From Sphingomonas abietis (GTDB taxonomy: Bacteria > Pseudomonadota > Alphaproteobacteria > Sphingomonadales > Sphingomonadaceae), in contig NZ_CP115174.1 of the NCBI RefSeq assembly GCF_027625475.1, positions 1,488,001 to 1,552,000 on the forward strand: a DNA stretch of 64,000 nt. Direction: 5' to 3'. Positions 1 through 9,188 of the stretch are shown here, piece by piece. The notes under the pieces were generated by a model that was given only the letters and a program-made list of their open reading frames with translations, was not told the origin of the DNA and ran no database searches. The translations under genes and the position numbers were made by a program. The first letter of the stretch is position 1, and each line of letters begins with the position of its first letter.

Positions 1-317
1 CCCGCGCCAGGTCGGTCGATCAGGATGATCCGATGACGGTCCTGCAACCGGTCGGTGAGCGCGTAGCTGAAGTTGCGCATCTGTCCGCCCAGGCCGTGAA
101 TCATGACGATGGGTGGGCCTTGGCCCCAATCGCGGACATGCAGACGTCGTCCTTCGATCTCGACCAGTTCTCCGTCCTGCGGAACATGCGAGCGGGCACG
201 CAGGGCAAACACCGTAGGCCCCAACATCAGCGCACCGGCTGCCAGTGCCATGCCGGCCAATATTGCGCCGGATCGGAAACCATCACTGTTGTCGCACGGG
301 TCACGTCGGTCATCCAT
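1..317 (-). CDS. Alpha/beta hydrolase, N-terminal part (cut by window edge)
   Basis: About 105 residues are visible. An N-terminal hydrophobic segment (about residues 18-38) suggests a signal anchor. It is followed by a typical alpha/beta-hydrolase start: a strand, the oxyanion-hole HG motif (IVMIHGLGG) and then IDRPGAG. The nucleophile Ser, acid and His lie beyond the window. The ATG overlaps the stop of the upstream permease gene, so this is probably the last gene of the efflux operon. Substrate unknown. Fold confident, role not. Confidence 0.8.
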   Translation of the reverse strand, partial: MDDRRDPCDNSDGFRSGAILAGMALAAGALMLGPTVFALRARSHVPQDGELVEIEGRRLHVRDWGQGPPIVMIHGLGGQMRNFSYALTDRLQDRHRIILIDRPGA

Positions 318-1425
318 GGGATATCTCCGATTGCCTGAGTGATATGCGCAGAGCGCTCAGCAAGCCGTAAAGGGCGGCGGTCCCGATCAATGCGACAAGG
401 GGCATCGCAACCTCATCGAGGTTTGCGCCCATCTGGTTGAGCCGGACGAACAGATGCACGCCGGCGGTAGCCGGCGACAAATACGCGCAGACGGCGACCC
501 AGTGCGGCATGGATTCCAGCGGCCATGCCGACCCGGTGAGGAAGAAGAGTGGCACGGAGGTCGGCACTAGGATCTGCATGGCGCGATATCCGCGCTCCAT
601 CAGACTTCCCAGCAGAAGCCCGAGCGCCGATACCGCGGCGGCAAAGATTGGCGCGGCCAGGACCGCAATGGCGATATTGCCTCCGCGAGGGACGTCCTGG
701 ATCCAGAAGATCAGGCCGAAGTAGAGCAGGGCCGCGAGCGTCCCGATCGTTGTAAAGGCCAGCCACATGCCGGCGAAGCCAGGGCCGTCGATCTGCCAGG
801 CGCCCCGCTCGCGGCGTTGCGCCATGAACGCCGCCGAACCAAATAGCAGGGTCTGTTGCAGGATGATGATACCGACCGCCGGGAAGACATAGTCCTTATA
901 GCCCTCGCGCGTGTTGAACAGCGGCCGGACTACGATCTCGAAGGGGAGCGCAATGCCCAGCGAGCGGGCGGAAGGACCGAGCCTGTCCTTGGCGACGCCT
1001 GCAATCGAGGCCGTGACCGCCACGCCGATGTCCCGCGCGCGCAGAAGATAGGCGCCATCTACCCAGACACCCACACCCCCGCCCGAAGCCCCCGTCAGCA
1101 GGCTGCGGGTGAAGCCGTCCGGAAAAAGGAGGATGCCGTCCGCCCGCCGCTCCCGAACGGCCATCTCTGCGGCGTGGAAGTTCGGGACTATGGCGATCAA
1201 CCGAACTTCGCGGGTCGCGGTCAGGTCGCGGATGACCGATCGGGTAAGGACGCTATCCTCTTCGTCGACGATGACGATCGGCAGACCCTGCACGGTTTGA
1301 TGGGCGTAGGGGGCGGGATAGTAGAAGCCGTAAAGCAGGACTGCGAGAATGATGGTGCTGAGCAGTTCGCGCGAGCGTACCACCGCGAGCATTGTCTGCT
1401 CGAACCCGAGGCGAAATCGCATCAT
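310..1425 (-). CDS. ABC-2 type permease, second copy
   Basis: 371-residue inner-membrane protein with the ABC2_membrane_3 layout: one N-terminal helix (about residues 20-37), a large periplasmic domain containing a VDEEDS-type motif, then a C-terminal block of five or six helices. The ATG at 1425 overlaps the stop of the preceding permease (ATGATG junction) and was preferred over a longer reading of the frame. It resembles YhhJ/YbhR-like exporter permeases and probably forms a heterodimer with the upstream paralogue. Its partner ATPase is not seen nearby. Substrate unknown. Confidence 0.85.
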   Translation of the reverse strand: MMRFRLGFEQTMLAVVRSRELLSTIILAVLLYGFYYPAPYAHQTVQGLPIVIVDEEDSVLTRSVIRDLTATREVRLIAIVPNFHAAEMAVRERRADGILLFPDGFTRSLLTGASGGGVGVWVDGAYLLRARDIGVAVTASIAGVAKDRLGPSARSLGIALPFEIVVRPLFNTREGYKDYVFPAVGIIILQQTLLFGSAAFMAQRRERGAWQIDGPGFAGMWLAFTTIGTLAALLYFGLIFWIQDVPRGGNIAIAVLAAPIFAAAVSALGLLLGSLMERGYRAMQILVPTSVPLFFLTGSAWPLESMPHWVAVCAYLSPATAGVHLFVRLNQMGANLDEVAMPLVALIGTAALYGLLSALRISLRQSEISHG

Positions 1426-2555
1426 GCCTTCGCCACCCGGACGCGCAAGAGCAGGACCGAAACGCCGCCGCACATTAGAGCGTAGAGCAGGAGCAAACCC
1501 AGTTCGGGGAGCGCCGTCCGCAGCGGAGCATCGAGATACTGCCCCATTTGCATGCGGATATAATGGGTAAGTGGCAGCATCTGGCTCCATATCCGGGCGA
1601 AACCGTTCCCGCCCTGGAGAGGCAATGTCGCACCCGAATAGGCCAGGGCAGACCCGGCGTAGATCGCGCTCGCCGAAAGGCCCGTGCCGATGTCGCCGGT
1701 TGCTACAACGAGGAGCGATGAGATGCCGGCGGTGCCGGCGAACAGTAACGCCTGACCCAGCACGAGCAGCATCAGGCTGCCATTGACCGGCCACGACCGA
1801 AACCATGTGATCCAGATCAGCCAGAGCGTACCCCAGATCGTTGCGACAAGCACATAGGGCAACATCTTGCCGACGAGAGCTGCACCCACATTGCCACTCC
1901 GCACCGCCCATCCGGCCAGTGATTTGTTCTCGATCTCGCGGCCGAGCGCGACGACGGTCATGCAGGCGACCAGAAGGTGCAGAACCGCCGGATCGATCAG
2001 CACGGTCAGATACCATTCGAAGCTGGTCGACGGGTTTTTGAGGATGGTGGCCTGGACGGTCGGTGGATGCAGTCGAATGCCGGGAAGTCCGTGGCTGGAC
2101 GGGGTAACGGGCAGATGGGCAATGAGGGACGCCGTCACCGCCGCTTCGATCGCTCGAGACACGACCGACCCCATCGAGAGGAAACTCCCCTGGTAGAAGA
2201 TCTGGATGGCCGGGGGAGGGCGATGCTCGAGGCCATCCTCGAGGCCGTGCGGAATGCGCAACACCGCCCAGGCATCCTCCTTGCGCACCCGATGGAAGGC
2301 TGGCGCGATCTGGCCGCCCATCCAGGTGACCCTGACCGTGGGCGAGGCTTCGACGTCGCGGATAATCGCGCGGCTGAGCGATGACCCATCTTCATCGACG
2401 ATGGCGATCGGAAGCTGGCGCGGTACGCCCTGGATCAGCATTGCGGACACAAGGATCACAAGGACTGCGGGAAGCGCCGTCAGCACACCAAGATCCCAAC
2501 GATCTCGGCCGAGGTGGCGCATCTCCGCGAAAAGGGCGCGCATGAAGGCGCTCAT
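1422..2555 (-). CDS. ABC-2 type permease, first copy
   Basis: 377-residue paralogue of the next gene, with the same architecture: N-terminal helix (LTALPAVLVILVSAMLI), a periplasmic domain beginning IAIVDEDGSS, and a C-terminal transmembrane block. The start at 2555 forms an ATGA overlap with the stop of the HlyD gene. A longer reading to 2675 would run back through that gene and was rejected. It should form the inner-membrane channel of a tripartite exporter with the HlyD and TolC-like products. Confidence 0.85.
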   Translation of the reverse strand: MSAFMRALFAEMRHLGRDRWDLGVLTALPAVLVILVSAMLIQGVPRQLPIAIVDEDGSSLSRAIIRDVEASPTVRVTWMGGQIAPAFHRVRKEDAWAVLRIPHGLEDGLEHRPPPAIQIFYQGSFLSMGSVVSRAIEAAVTASLIAHLPVTPSSHGLPGIRLHPPTVQATILKNPSTSFEWYLTVLIDPAVLHLLVACMTVVALGREIENKSLAGWAVRSGNVGAALVGKMLPYVLVATIWGTLWLIWITWFRSWPVNGSLMLLVLGQALLFAGTAGISSLLVVATGDIGTGLSASAIYAGSALAYSGATLPLQGGNGFARIWSQMLPLTHYIRMQMGQYLDAPLRTALPELGLLLLYALMCGGVSVLLLRVRVAKA

Positions 2556-3565
2556 TGCGGCCAGTCGAACAGCACGCTCATGCCCGGACGGAGCCCAGAT
2601 ACGGAAGATTCCGGCCTTAGCCTTACCTCGAAGGCGTGCACGTCGTAGCCGGCCGACTGGCGCGTCGCGCGCCATGTCGCAAAGTCCCCCTGCGGATTGA
2701 TGTAATAGACCTTGAAGCGCGCCTGCGCGCCGAGCGCAGGGATCGTGCCTGTGACCACCCGGCCGATCGAAAGGCCCTTATAGTCATCTTCTCTGATATT
2801 CAGCGACACCCAAGGGTGATCGATATCGATGATCTGGTAGGCCGGGACGACCGGGCTCACGATCTCGCCCGGCTGCACCAGCTTGCGGGAAATCTCGCCC
2901 GCGATCGGCGAGACGAGGCGGGTCTCGTTGCCGAGCGACCGCGCGGTCGCAAGACCGGCCTGGGCTATCTCGACCTGTGCGGCGGCAACCTGCTTGTCCT
3001 CGGGACGCGTGCCGCTGAGCGCCTTAACATATTGCTGGCGCGCGGCTTCGGCCGTGCGGGCGCTGCTGTCCCGTGCAGCATTGGCCTCGTCGCGACGTTG
3101 TGCTGCAATGACACCCTGCGCATAGAGAGAGTCGGCGCGACGGCTGCTCACCGCTGCAAGGTTCGACGCAGCCTGTGCCGCGAGCCACGTTTCCTTCAAC
3201 GACGCCACATCCTCGCGGCGAGCGCCCGTTTCGGCGACATGCTGGAGTGCGCGCGCGCTATCGAGCGCGCCCTGGGCCTGGCGTTCGCTTCCCGCGATCT
3301 CCGGACTCGACAAGGTTGCCAGCAGCTGTCCGGGCTTCACCCGGTCGCCTTCCGTGCCGATCAGTCTGTCGACGCGGGCGAGGGCCTTCGTCGCGACATT
3401 GATCTCGTCGGCGTCGACCATGCCCTGAAGCTGGTCCGGGGCCGGGCGGCTGGCTAGCCAAAGGCCAGCCGTGACGACCAGCACGACCAAGAGAATCCCG
3501 CCATAGAGCAGCAGTCGCGCCCTGCGCGATGGAAAGCGAGGTGTGGCGTCAGATATCTCGGTCAT
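2552..3565 (-). CDS. HlyD-family periplasmic adaptor (membrane fusion protein)
   Basis: 337 residues: a single N-terminal membrane anchor (about residues 17-38), a barrel-sandwich half beginning GMVDADEINVATKALARV, a long helical hairpin rich in Ala/Glu/Arg (about residues 95-215), the second lipoyl half (RLVSPIAGEISRKLVQPGE) and a beta-barrel ending LRPGMSVLFDWPQ. Such adaptors bridge an inner-membrane pump to a TolC channel. It overlaps the neighbouring genes at both ends, so translation is probably coupled. Confidence 0.9.
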   Translation of the reverse strand: MTEISDATPRFPSRRARLLLYGGILLVVLVVTAGLWLASRPAPDQLQGMVDADEINVATKALARVDRLIGTEGDRVKPGQLLATLSSPEIAGSERQAQGALDSARALQHVAETGARREDVASLKETWLAAQAASNLAAVSSRRADSLYAQGVIAAQRRDEANAARDSSARTAEAARQQYVKALSGTRPEDKQVAAAQVEIAQAGLATARSLGNETRLVSPIAGEISRKLVQPGEIVSPVVPAYQIIDIDHPWVSLNIREDDYKGLSIGRVVTGTIPALGAQARFKVYYINPQGDFATWRATRQSAGYDVHAFEVRLRPESSVSGLRPGMSVLFDWPQ

Positions 3566-5091
3566 GGGCGGGGCAAGGCCAATCGATGGTCGGCTCGGGA
3601 GAGGAAGTCGGAAAATTCATCTAGGCGACCGCTTGCGGCGAGCAGGCCGGCGAGCGCCAGATCATACTCATAGGCGGTCGCGATGCGCTGGGTTTCCGCC
3701 GTCTGCAGCGCCGCGATCGCGTCGGTCACCGCAGCACCGCTGGCTTCGCCTTCGCGGAACGAAATCTGCTGAACGCGCAGATTCTCCTGTGCGGCCGCGA
3801 TATTGCTGTCGAGCAGCAGGAAGGAGCGCCGCGCCGTCTCGACCAGATCATAGGCGCGGACTGTCTCCGTCGTGAGCGTCTTGCGGACATCGGCTGCCGC
3901 GTCGGCTGCGGCCCTTGCATGCTCACGTGCGGCATCGAGTGTCTTGCGCCGGTCGATGTTGGACAGAAGAGTGTAGCGGACACCCACACCAACGACCCAG
4001 TCCGGTTCGATCGGGAGCGCCTGCTTATGGTCGAAATTATATTCGCCGAAAGCATAGGCCTGGGGCAGGAAGCGGGATTTGGCGAGTGCGGTGCCCGCAT
4101 CGGCGAGCTTGCGAGTGGCATCGGCCTCTCGCGCGCGCGGCAGGTCGCTGCCGCCAAGGAAGTCGCCAACAGGCGGGAGCGGGCGGGCGTCGACGAACAA
4201 CGCCGTCGTCGGCGTGACGCCGCCGTCGGCGTCGAGCAGGCGCCCCAGTTCGTCGCTGGCCGTGCGTGCGTCGAGTTCGGCCCGGAGACGCGACCGTTCC
4301 GCGGCATCGCGCGCCACCTGGACCTGAAGCGTGGTCGCGTGCGGGATAACTCCCTGCTGTTCGAGCTTCTGCGCGTCGGAGAGATGCCGATCGAAGGCGT
4401 CGCGGACATCGGTTGCGCTGACCAGCAACTGGCTCGCGACCTGCTGACCGAAATAGACGCGCACGAGATTTACGGTCGAAAGCTCGCGCGCTTGCGCCTG
4501 TTTTGCTCGCGCGATGTCGGCTCCAGCAAGGGCGCCATGCTGGATGGCCGGGATGGCGCCCCCGGTGTAGAGCGGCATCACGGCCTGGACTGTCGGCCGA
4601 AACACGTCATCACGATATTGGTAGCGCAGCGTGTCCGGTATCGCTGAGAGAAGCCCGGGCAGCGCTTGCTCGACGCGGCCGGCAACCTCGCCGACGATCT
4701 GCTGGAAGGCAGGCGGAAATTGTGAGGGCAGGCCGCTCAGGAAGCTGTCGGTCGCCGAGGCCGCATCGGATTTTGCACCCGACAGATCGAGCGAGAGGGT
4801 CTTTTGATATTCTAGATATTGCGCCGAGGCGGTGATGACGGGGCGGTTGAGCGCCTTCAGCGCATCCGCGGTATCCTCCGCCGCCTTGACCTCGTGCCCA
4901 GCGCCGCTGAGCGCGTGGGATACACTATCCAACCGGGAAGCGGCGGCATCGAAGCTTATTGCGACACTCTGGTCTCCGGGCGCGCCTGTTTCCTCCGCTG
5001 TTTGTCCTGATGCCGCGGACGGACAGGCGATCAGCAGCGCAAATGTCAGAGCATGGCGATGGGATCGGGCAGTTCGCAGTTCTGGCGGCAA
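3562..5091 (-). CDS. TolC-like outer membrane efflux protein
   Basis: 509 residues with a signal peptide (ALTFALLIACPSAASG) and two long heptad-rich helical repeats, each with R/ATA-type turns, as in the outer-membrane efflux (OEP) family. It is the first gene of the exporter operon. No ATG lies near the signal peptide. The best start is TTG at 5091, with AAGG seven bases upstream, so the exact start is uncertain. It should form the outer-membrane exit duct for the HlyD/ABC-2 exporter downstream. Confidence 0.85.
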   Translation of the reverse strand: MPPELRTARSHRHALTFALLIACPSAASGQTAEETGAPGDQSVAISFDAAASRLDSVSHALSGAGHEVKAAEDTADALKALNRPVITASAQYLEYQKTLSLDLSGAKSDAASATDSFLSGLPSQFPPAFQQIVGEVAGRVEQALPGLLSAIPDTLRYQYRDDVFRPTVQAVMPLYTGGAIPAIQHGALAGADIARAKQAQARELSTVNLVRVYFGQQVASQLLVSATDVRDAFDRHLSDAQKLEQQGVIPHATTLQVQVARDAAERSRLRAELDARTASDELGRLLDADGGVTPTTALFVDARPLPPVGDFLGGSDLPRAREADATRKLADAGTALAKSRFLPQAYAFGEYNFDHKQALPIEPDWVVGVGVRYTLLSNIDRRKTLDAAREHARAAADAAADVRKTLTTETVRAYDLVETARRSFLLLDSNIAAAQENLRVQQISFREGEASGAAVTDAIAALQTAETQRIATAYEYDLALAGLLAASGRLDEFSDFLSRADHRLALPRP

Positions 5092-5289
5092 TCTACGACC
5101 TTACCCCACCATGATTCATCGAAGGCATCTTACCAAGATGCATCGCCTCCGGGAACCCATCAGTTTCCCGTTCGTCCGTGGGGGTTGCGGCGGCGCCCAG
5201 TTGCGTATCGCGGCGCTGCTCCGTCCGAAGGGGGTGAGGCGGCTCGCGTCTTGCGGGCCGCCTTGTTGGGAATTCCTGCCATTGATCCC

Positions 5290-5304
5290 ACCTAACGTAT
5301 AGGT
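5290..5304. promoter_or_regulatory. Candidate operator palindrome upstream of the efflux operon
   Basis: ACCTA-N5-TAGGT is a perfect five-base inverted repeat about 200 bp upstream of the exporter operon start and about 210 bp before the divergent tetR fragment. It is the only obvious dyad in the 422-bp gap (5092-5513), which otherwise shows no gene. TetR-family operators are often such dyads. Assigning it to the broken TetR protein is inference. Confidence 0.3.
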
Positions 5305-5513
5305 AAGACGCCTGCCCTATGGGTTGCAATCTTCGCAATTGCAGCATTGTACGTCGCAGTGCACAACACTCAGGCCTTTCAGGCATCCTCTCCTAACACT
5401 AGGGCTGGCTCACGCCGGCCTTTTTTTGGTTGCCACCGCCGTGCCGGGGCCGAGATATCGATCGAGCCTTTCTGTGATTGCCAATCGCGGCATAAGGCAG
5501 GTATCGGCAAAGC

Positions 5514-5714
5514 ATGGAGATTTTCGACACGCGGGAGCGATTGCTCGAGGCTGCGGCTGCCGAGTTTCTTCGCCATGGCTTCGCCGGTGCCAATGTCGGC
5601 AAGATCGCAGGGGCTGCCGGCGTCTCCAAAAAGACGGTTTACGTTCATTTCGCCTCGAAAGAGGCGCTCTGCAGCGTAAAGATATTTGTTCATGACGATC
5701 TCCTCCTTTTTTAA
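5514..5714 (+). pseudogene. TetR-family regulator fragment (DNA-binding domain only)
   Basis: 66 residues. The first 50 are a clear TetR N-terminal HTH: TRERLLEAAAAEFLRHGFAG, then KIAGAAGVSKKTVYVHFASKEAL. TetR proteins are normally about 190-220 residues and need the C-terminal domain to dimerise and bind ligand. Here homology stops near 5680 and a stop follows at 5714. It lies divergent from the exporter operon, where a local repressor would be expected, so this is probably a truncated former regulator. A short repressor made on purpose is possible but less likely. Confidence 0.75.
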
Positions 5715-5883
5715 CGAGGTCACGCATCGAGCGACCTTCGTGCGTGAGAGCCGGCAGAACCACCAGAAAACCAACGGGTTCCATGATATTGGCCGAATAT
5801 CAATTGAAAACCACGAAGATGTCACAGGAACCACCTAGTTTCCTGCATGTTCGAAATGGCTGCTACATCAAAAGGAAGACCTT

Positions 5884-6774
5884 GTGCCCAGACTCCCGTC
5901 GACTGCTATCGCCGCGATGCTGGCTCTGTGTTCCGTGACACCTGCCCTGGCGGCCGCGACGAGCCGGATCATGATGCACAAGGTGCAGCTATATAATTTT
6001 GACGACGCCGCTGTTGCGGTCACCGATCTGGACGGCGTCCTCATGCCCGTGGGGTCGGGAGGCGCCGTCGATCTCAACGACGTCTCCTCCTACCGGATCG
6101 CGCTCAGGTCGGGAAACGTGACGATCCCGGCCAGGACTCTGACGATCCTGATGAACCGCTATATTCTGCCGCGCGCTCAAAGTCCGCTCAGCGACATGTC
6201 GATGGTCTTCGGCAATGGTGTCATTCGCCTCCACGGCAAAATTAGGATGATGAGCATCAAACTTGGTTTTTCTGCCAACGCCTATCCGTTCGTGATGCCG
6301 AACGGGGACATGGGTATGCGTATTGATCACCTGAAAACCGCCGGCTTTATTCCGGGATCGGTATCTAATGCTCTCGGCATGACGCTCGAGCGCATGGCAA
6401 AGCCGGGTAAGCCCGGTGTGATGTCCGTCAAGGGCAATGTGATGTCGATGTCGGTCGGTGCCACCTTTCCGGCCCCCGCGCTGGAAGGCACCTTGAGCAA
6501 TGTTAACGTGACGCCCACAGGGCTGACGACCCGGATTGGAGCAACTCGGGGGATATCAGGTGCCCCCTTCATCACGATCAGCGGCGGCGCGGTTAAGTTC
6601 GCGCATCTTTTGATGCCTGAGGCCAAGCTGGTCATTCGGCCGATAGTGAAGCAGGCCGATTTTGGATTTTCACCACGCCGCTATTACCGGCAGATGGTGG
6701 CCGGAACGAGCAAAGCGACCCCAGATTTTGGATTGACTGGGTATTTTGGCGATTTTCGTAAGCTTAAATATTAA
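5884..6774 (+). CDS. Secreted protein of unknown family
   Basis: 296 residues from a GTG start with AAGGAAG upstream. The signal peptide is clear (AAMLALCSVTPALA, cleavage near residue 23). The mature part is rich in beta-prone Val/Ile/Gly/Met segments with no Cys pattern and ends RKLKY. It loosely recalls LmeA/DUF2993 or AsmA-like lipid-binding beta proteins, but no diagnostic motif is visible and no function is assigned. It stands alone, and the DNA just downstream is unusually AT-rich. Confidence 0.7.
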   Translation: MPRLPSTAIAAMLALCSVTPALAAATSRIMMHKVQLYNFDDAAVAVTDLDGVLMPVGSGGAVDLNDVSSYRIALRSGNVTIPARTLTILMNRYILPRAQSPLSDMSMVFGNGVIRLHGKIRMMSIKLGFSANAYPFVMPNGDMGMRIDHLKTAGFIPGSVSNALGMTLERMAKPGKPGVMSVKGNVMSMSVGATFPAPALEGTLSNVNVTPTGLTTRIGATRGISGAPFITISGGAVKFAHLLMPEAKLVIRPIVKQADFGFSPRRYYRQMVAGTSKATPDFGLTGYFGDFRKLKY

Positions 6775-7408
6775 TACAAGATATATATTGGCAAATCCTA
6801 CGACATAAATATTAGCACGCGAATTTTGTATTATCTGTGACATTTGCGAACTGAAAGTCCTGTCCGCCATTGCCAAGGGACTGGACGTGACTTTTTGCAT
6901 CGGCGCCGCGGAGATAGCATGATTCTCGTGTACGCACTAAATAGCGCGATCTAATGAACTGCCGGGTGTCTTTTTCTAATGCTCAGCGTGGGTTCCGTGC
7001 GGCTCAGAACGCCGGCAACGTCGGCTTTTGGCGGAAGCCGATACTACGCCATCTATACCTGTTTGCCGGCTTTGTCCCAGCTCAAGGCTTCGCGTTAGTG
7101 CTCAATCTGACCGGCCGAATGTCAGCTCTTGGAGCCAGTGAAATTCGATCGCAAGGGCAAGAGGTGGTCGCCCTTGGGCGGGCAGATTCGTGAGCGTCGA
7201 ATAGCTGCTCCCGCCGAAACTGGCCGTTTGGGCGCGCTCGGCCGAACGTCTTGGTGTGGTCGACTGCTCCCGGAAGGTCGTGGGATTTTCCCGACGGGAA
7301 GCTTTGTCAGCGGGGAAACGAAAACGGCCGTTCAGTGGCGTGGAATGCCGACATCCAGTGCCGCCGTCGGACCAGCTTCAAGGCGCTCGGCGCTCCTGTT
7401 GACATGAA
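6775..7408. other. Gap with no convincing gene
   Basis: 634 bp. The first 130 bp are AT-rich. A short open stretch near 6829-6921 reads ICDICELKVLSAIAKGLDV, which resembles the C-terminal end of small XRE/HigA-type regulators but has no start or HTH upstream. The remaining short frames carry no family signal. The region looks like eroded remnants. Confidence 0.4.
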
Positions 7409-8290
7409 TCAGCAGGTCAAACCGAACGAGAAGCGTTCGCGGATGGCGAGCCGCATCATCTCTGCAAGCCGCTCCGCCGGCGTGGCAAGGCGTTTCCTTC
7501 GGTAGAGCGAAAGGGCTACCGAAGGGAGTGACGGCAGACCGCTGGCGGTCTCGTTCAGGACTGCCAGCGAAGATGGCATGCCGATCGGCGTGCGGACCGT
7601 GAGGCCAAGGCCGGCATCGAGCGCAGCCCACAAACCTGCAAGGCTGGAACTGTTGAACGCAACACGGGCGGAGATCCCGGCATCGTCAAGCGCCTGCTGT
7701 CCCGCCGCCCGAAAGAGACAGGGCAAATCGAATGCCACCAGGGTGAGCGACCTGTCGGCTGTTCGACGCCAATCCGGATGCGCGATCCATCTGGCCGGAA
7801 TATCGGCAAGATGTTCACCGCCGGAGGCTTCCTGACCATTCCCCCAGGCCAGCACGAGATCGAGCTTGTGACTGGCAAGCGCGGCTCGGAGTTGGCCGCT
7901 GCCCTCAGCCTGTACCTCGATTTCCACATCCGGATAGGTCTGCGCAAAATTTCTCAGCAAGTCGGTCAACCATGTGTCCGCAAAGTCGGCCACCAACCCG
8001 AACCTGACGCTGCCGGCCAATCGCGACGATCGTGCTGCAACGACGGCCTGGTCATTAAGGTCGAGCAGCCGACGTGCGGACGCAAGCAATTGGCTGCCAG
8101 CCTCCGTGAGCACCAGACCGCGTCCGGACTTCTGGACCAGCGGCGCGCCGATCTGGCGTTCGAGCTTCCGCAGGTGGTTGCTGACAGCGGATTGTGAACG
8201 GCCGACAGCCTCCGCCGCGCGTGCAAAGCTCCCGAGTTCGACCCCCATGACAAGAGACCGCAGCGCATCCATGTCCAGATTCGGCATCAT
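7409..8290 (-). CDS. LysR-family transcriptional regulator
   Basis: 293 residues with the N-terminal winged HTH (SFARAAEAVGRSQSAVSNHLRKLE, then LVQKSGRGLVLTEAG) and a LysR substrate-binding domain from about residue 90. The length is normal for the family. It is transcribed divergently from the secreted NTF2-like gene at 8467. LysR proteins commonly control a divergent neighbour, so that gene is the likely target. The inducer is unknown. Confidence 0.92.
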   Translation of the reverse strand: MMPNLDMDALRSLVMGVELGSFARAAEAVGRSQSAVSNHLRKLERQIGAPLVQKSGRGLVLTEAGSQLLASARRLLDLNDQAVVAARSSRLAGSVRFGLVADFADTWLTDLLRNFAQTYPDVEIEVQAEGSGQLRAALASHKLDLVLAWGNGQEASGGEHLADIPARWIAHPDWRRTADRSLTLVAFDLPCLFRAAGQQALDDAGISARVAFNSSSLAGLWAALDAGLGLTVRTPIGMPSSLAVLNETASGLPSLPSVALSLYRRKRLATPAERLAEMMRLAIRERFSFGLTC

Positions 8291-8380
8291 AGTTTCGATT
8301 AGGCGAACGATCGATCCTGAACAATCTGATTATCGGGCGTATCGCTTTGAAGTAGCTGGTCGGGGTCGCTAACGGGCCAC

Positions 8381-8408
8381 AGCGAGCAGCGAGCAGCGAG
8401 CAGCGAGC
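8381..8408. repeat. Four tandem copies of a 7-bp unit
   Basis: The heptamer AGCGAGC is repeated four times without interruption, between the divergent LysR gene and the NTF2-like gene. A 7-bp period is out of phase with the helix and slippage-prone, so copy number could vary and alter promoter spacing. No binding-site identity is evident. Confidence 0.8.
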
Positions 8409-8466
8409 GACCGCCTCAAGTCACCGCGACGAGATCGCCCATTCTTGCGCACCATCGGATACCATC

Positions 8467-8940
8467 ATGCGAATTTTAATTGCCTCGACATTGCTGTTGG
8501 CCGCCGTCGCTCCTGCGTCAGCGCGAGACATTCCCGTCCCCAGAGACTTTTCGAGCCGGGACGCCGATCGCGCGGCAATCTCGGCCCTCCTCGCCACCTA
8601 CACACGGGCGGTATCTTCCCGGAATCAGGTCTTGTTCGAGACTTTGCTGCTGAATAAGGACATTCCCTTTTCCGATCCCGCCTGGGTGGCACGTCCGAAG
8701 TCGTCGGAGAACCCGACGCAGAATTACGAGGCGTTCCGCAAGGCCGTTTTCGAGGGAGAGCCTTTCCGGCAGCGTTTCCGGGACGTGCACATCTTGCAGA
8801 ATGGCGGACTGGCGGATGTCACGCTCGTATTCGTCAATTCCACGGCCAAAGACTCGTCCTGGGGCTGGAAGACGCTCCAGTTGATCAAGGTCGCCGGCCA
8901 CTGGAAGATCGCGAGCGAGTTCTTCACGCAGCAGCAATGA
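8467..8940 (+). CDS. Secreted SnoaL/NTF2-like protein
   Basis: 157 residues with a signal peptide (MRILIASTLLLAAVAPASA). The mature part follows the SnoaL/NTF2 pattern: a helix DRAAISALLATYTRAVSSRN, then a curved sheet ending in the typical GWKTLQLIKVAGHWKIASEFFT. Such cone-shaped folds serve as small enzymes or binding proteins, and catalytic residues cannot be assigned here. It lies divergent from the LysR gene. Confidence 0.8.
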   Translation: MRILIASTLLLAAVAPASARDIPVPRDFSSRDADRAAISALLATYTRAVSSRNQVLFETLLLNKDIPFSDPAWVARPKSSENPTQNYEAFRKAVFEGEPFRQRFRDVHILQNGGLADVTLVFVNSTAKDSSWGWKTLQLIKVAGHWKIASEFFTQQQ

Positions 8941-9188
8941 GAGGTGTTAAGAAAATTATCGCGGTGCCTGCGATGGTCCTATGCAAGCATTAGTAGGGGG
9001 CGATCGATGAAGCTCGGAAGCGGCAGCTTTCGGTCGCCACCAATATAATCCTGGAACGGCGATATCTGGTCGACTGCCGCCGGGGGCAATCGACCGGCCA
9101 TGGGACATTTCTGCCATTCAAGGCTCGCGATACAATGTCGGCTCTCGCCAAAACCAGCCGTCGGTTGTGCGTTGACAGGTCTGCGCCA

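Noticed and set aside
310..2016. 568-residue reading of the second permease
   Set aside because: The first 197 residues would run through the upstream permease gene in another frame. The ATG at 1425, overlapping that gene's stop, gives a normal-length permease.
8381..8408. CRISPR array
   Set aside because: The repeats are 7 bp and directly tandem with no spacers, and no cas gene is in the window.
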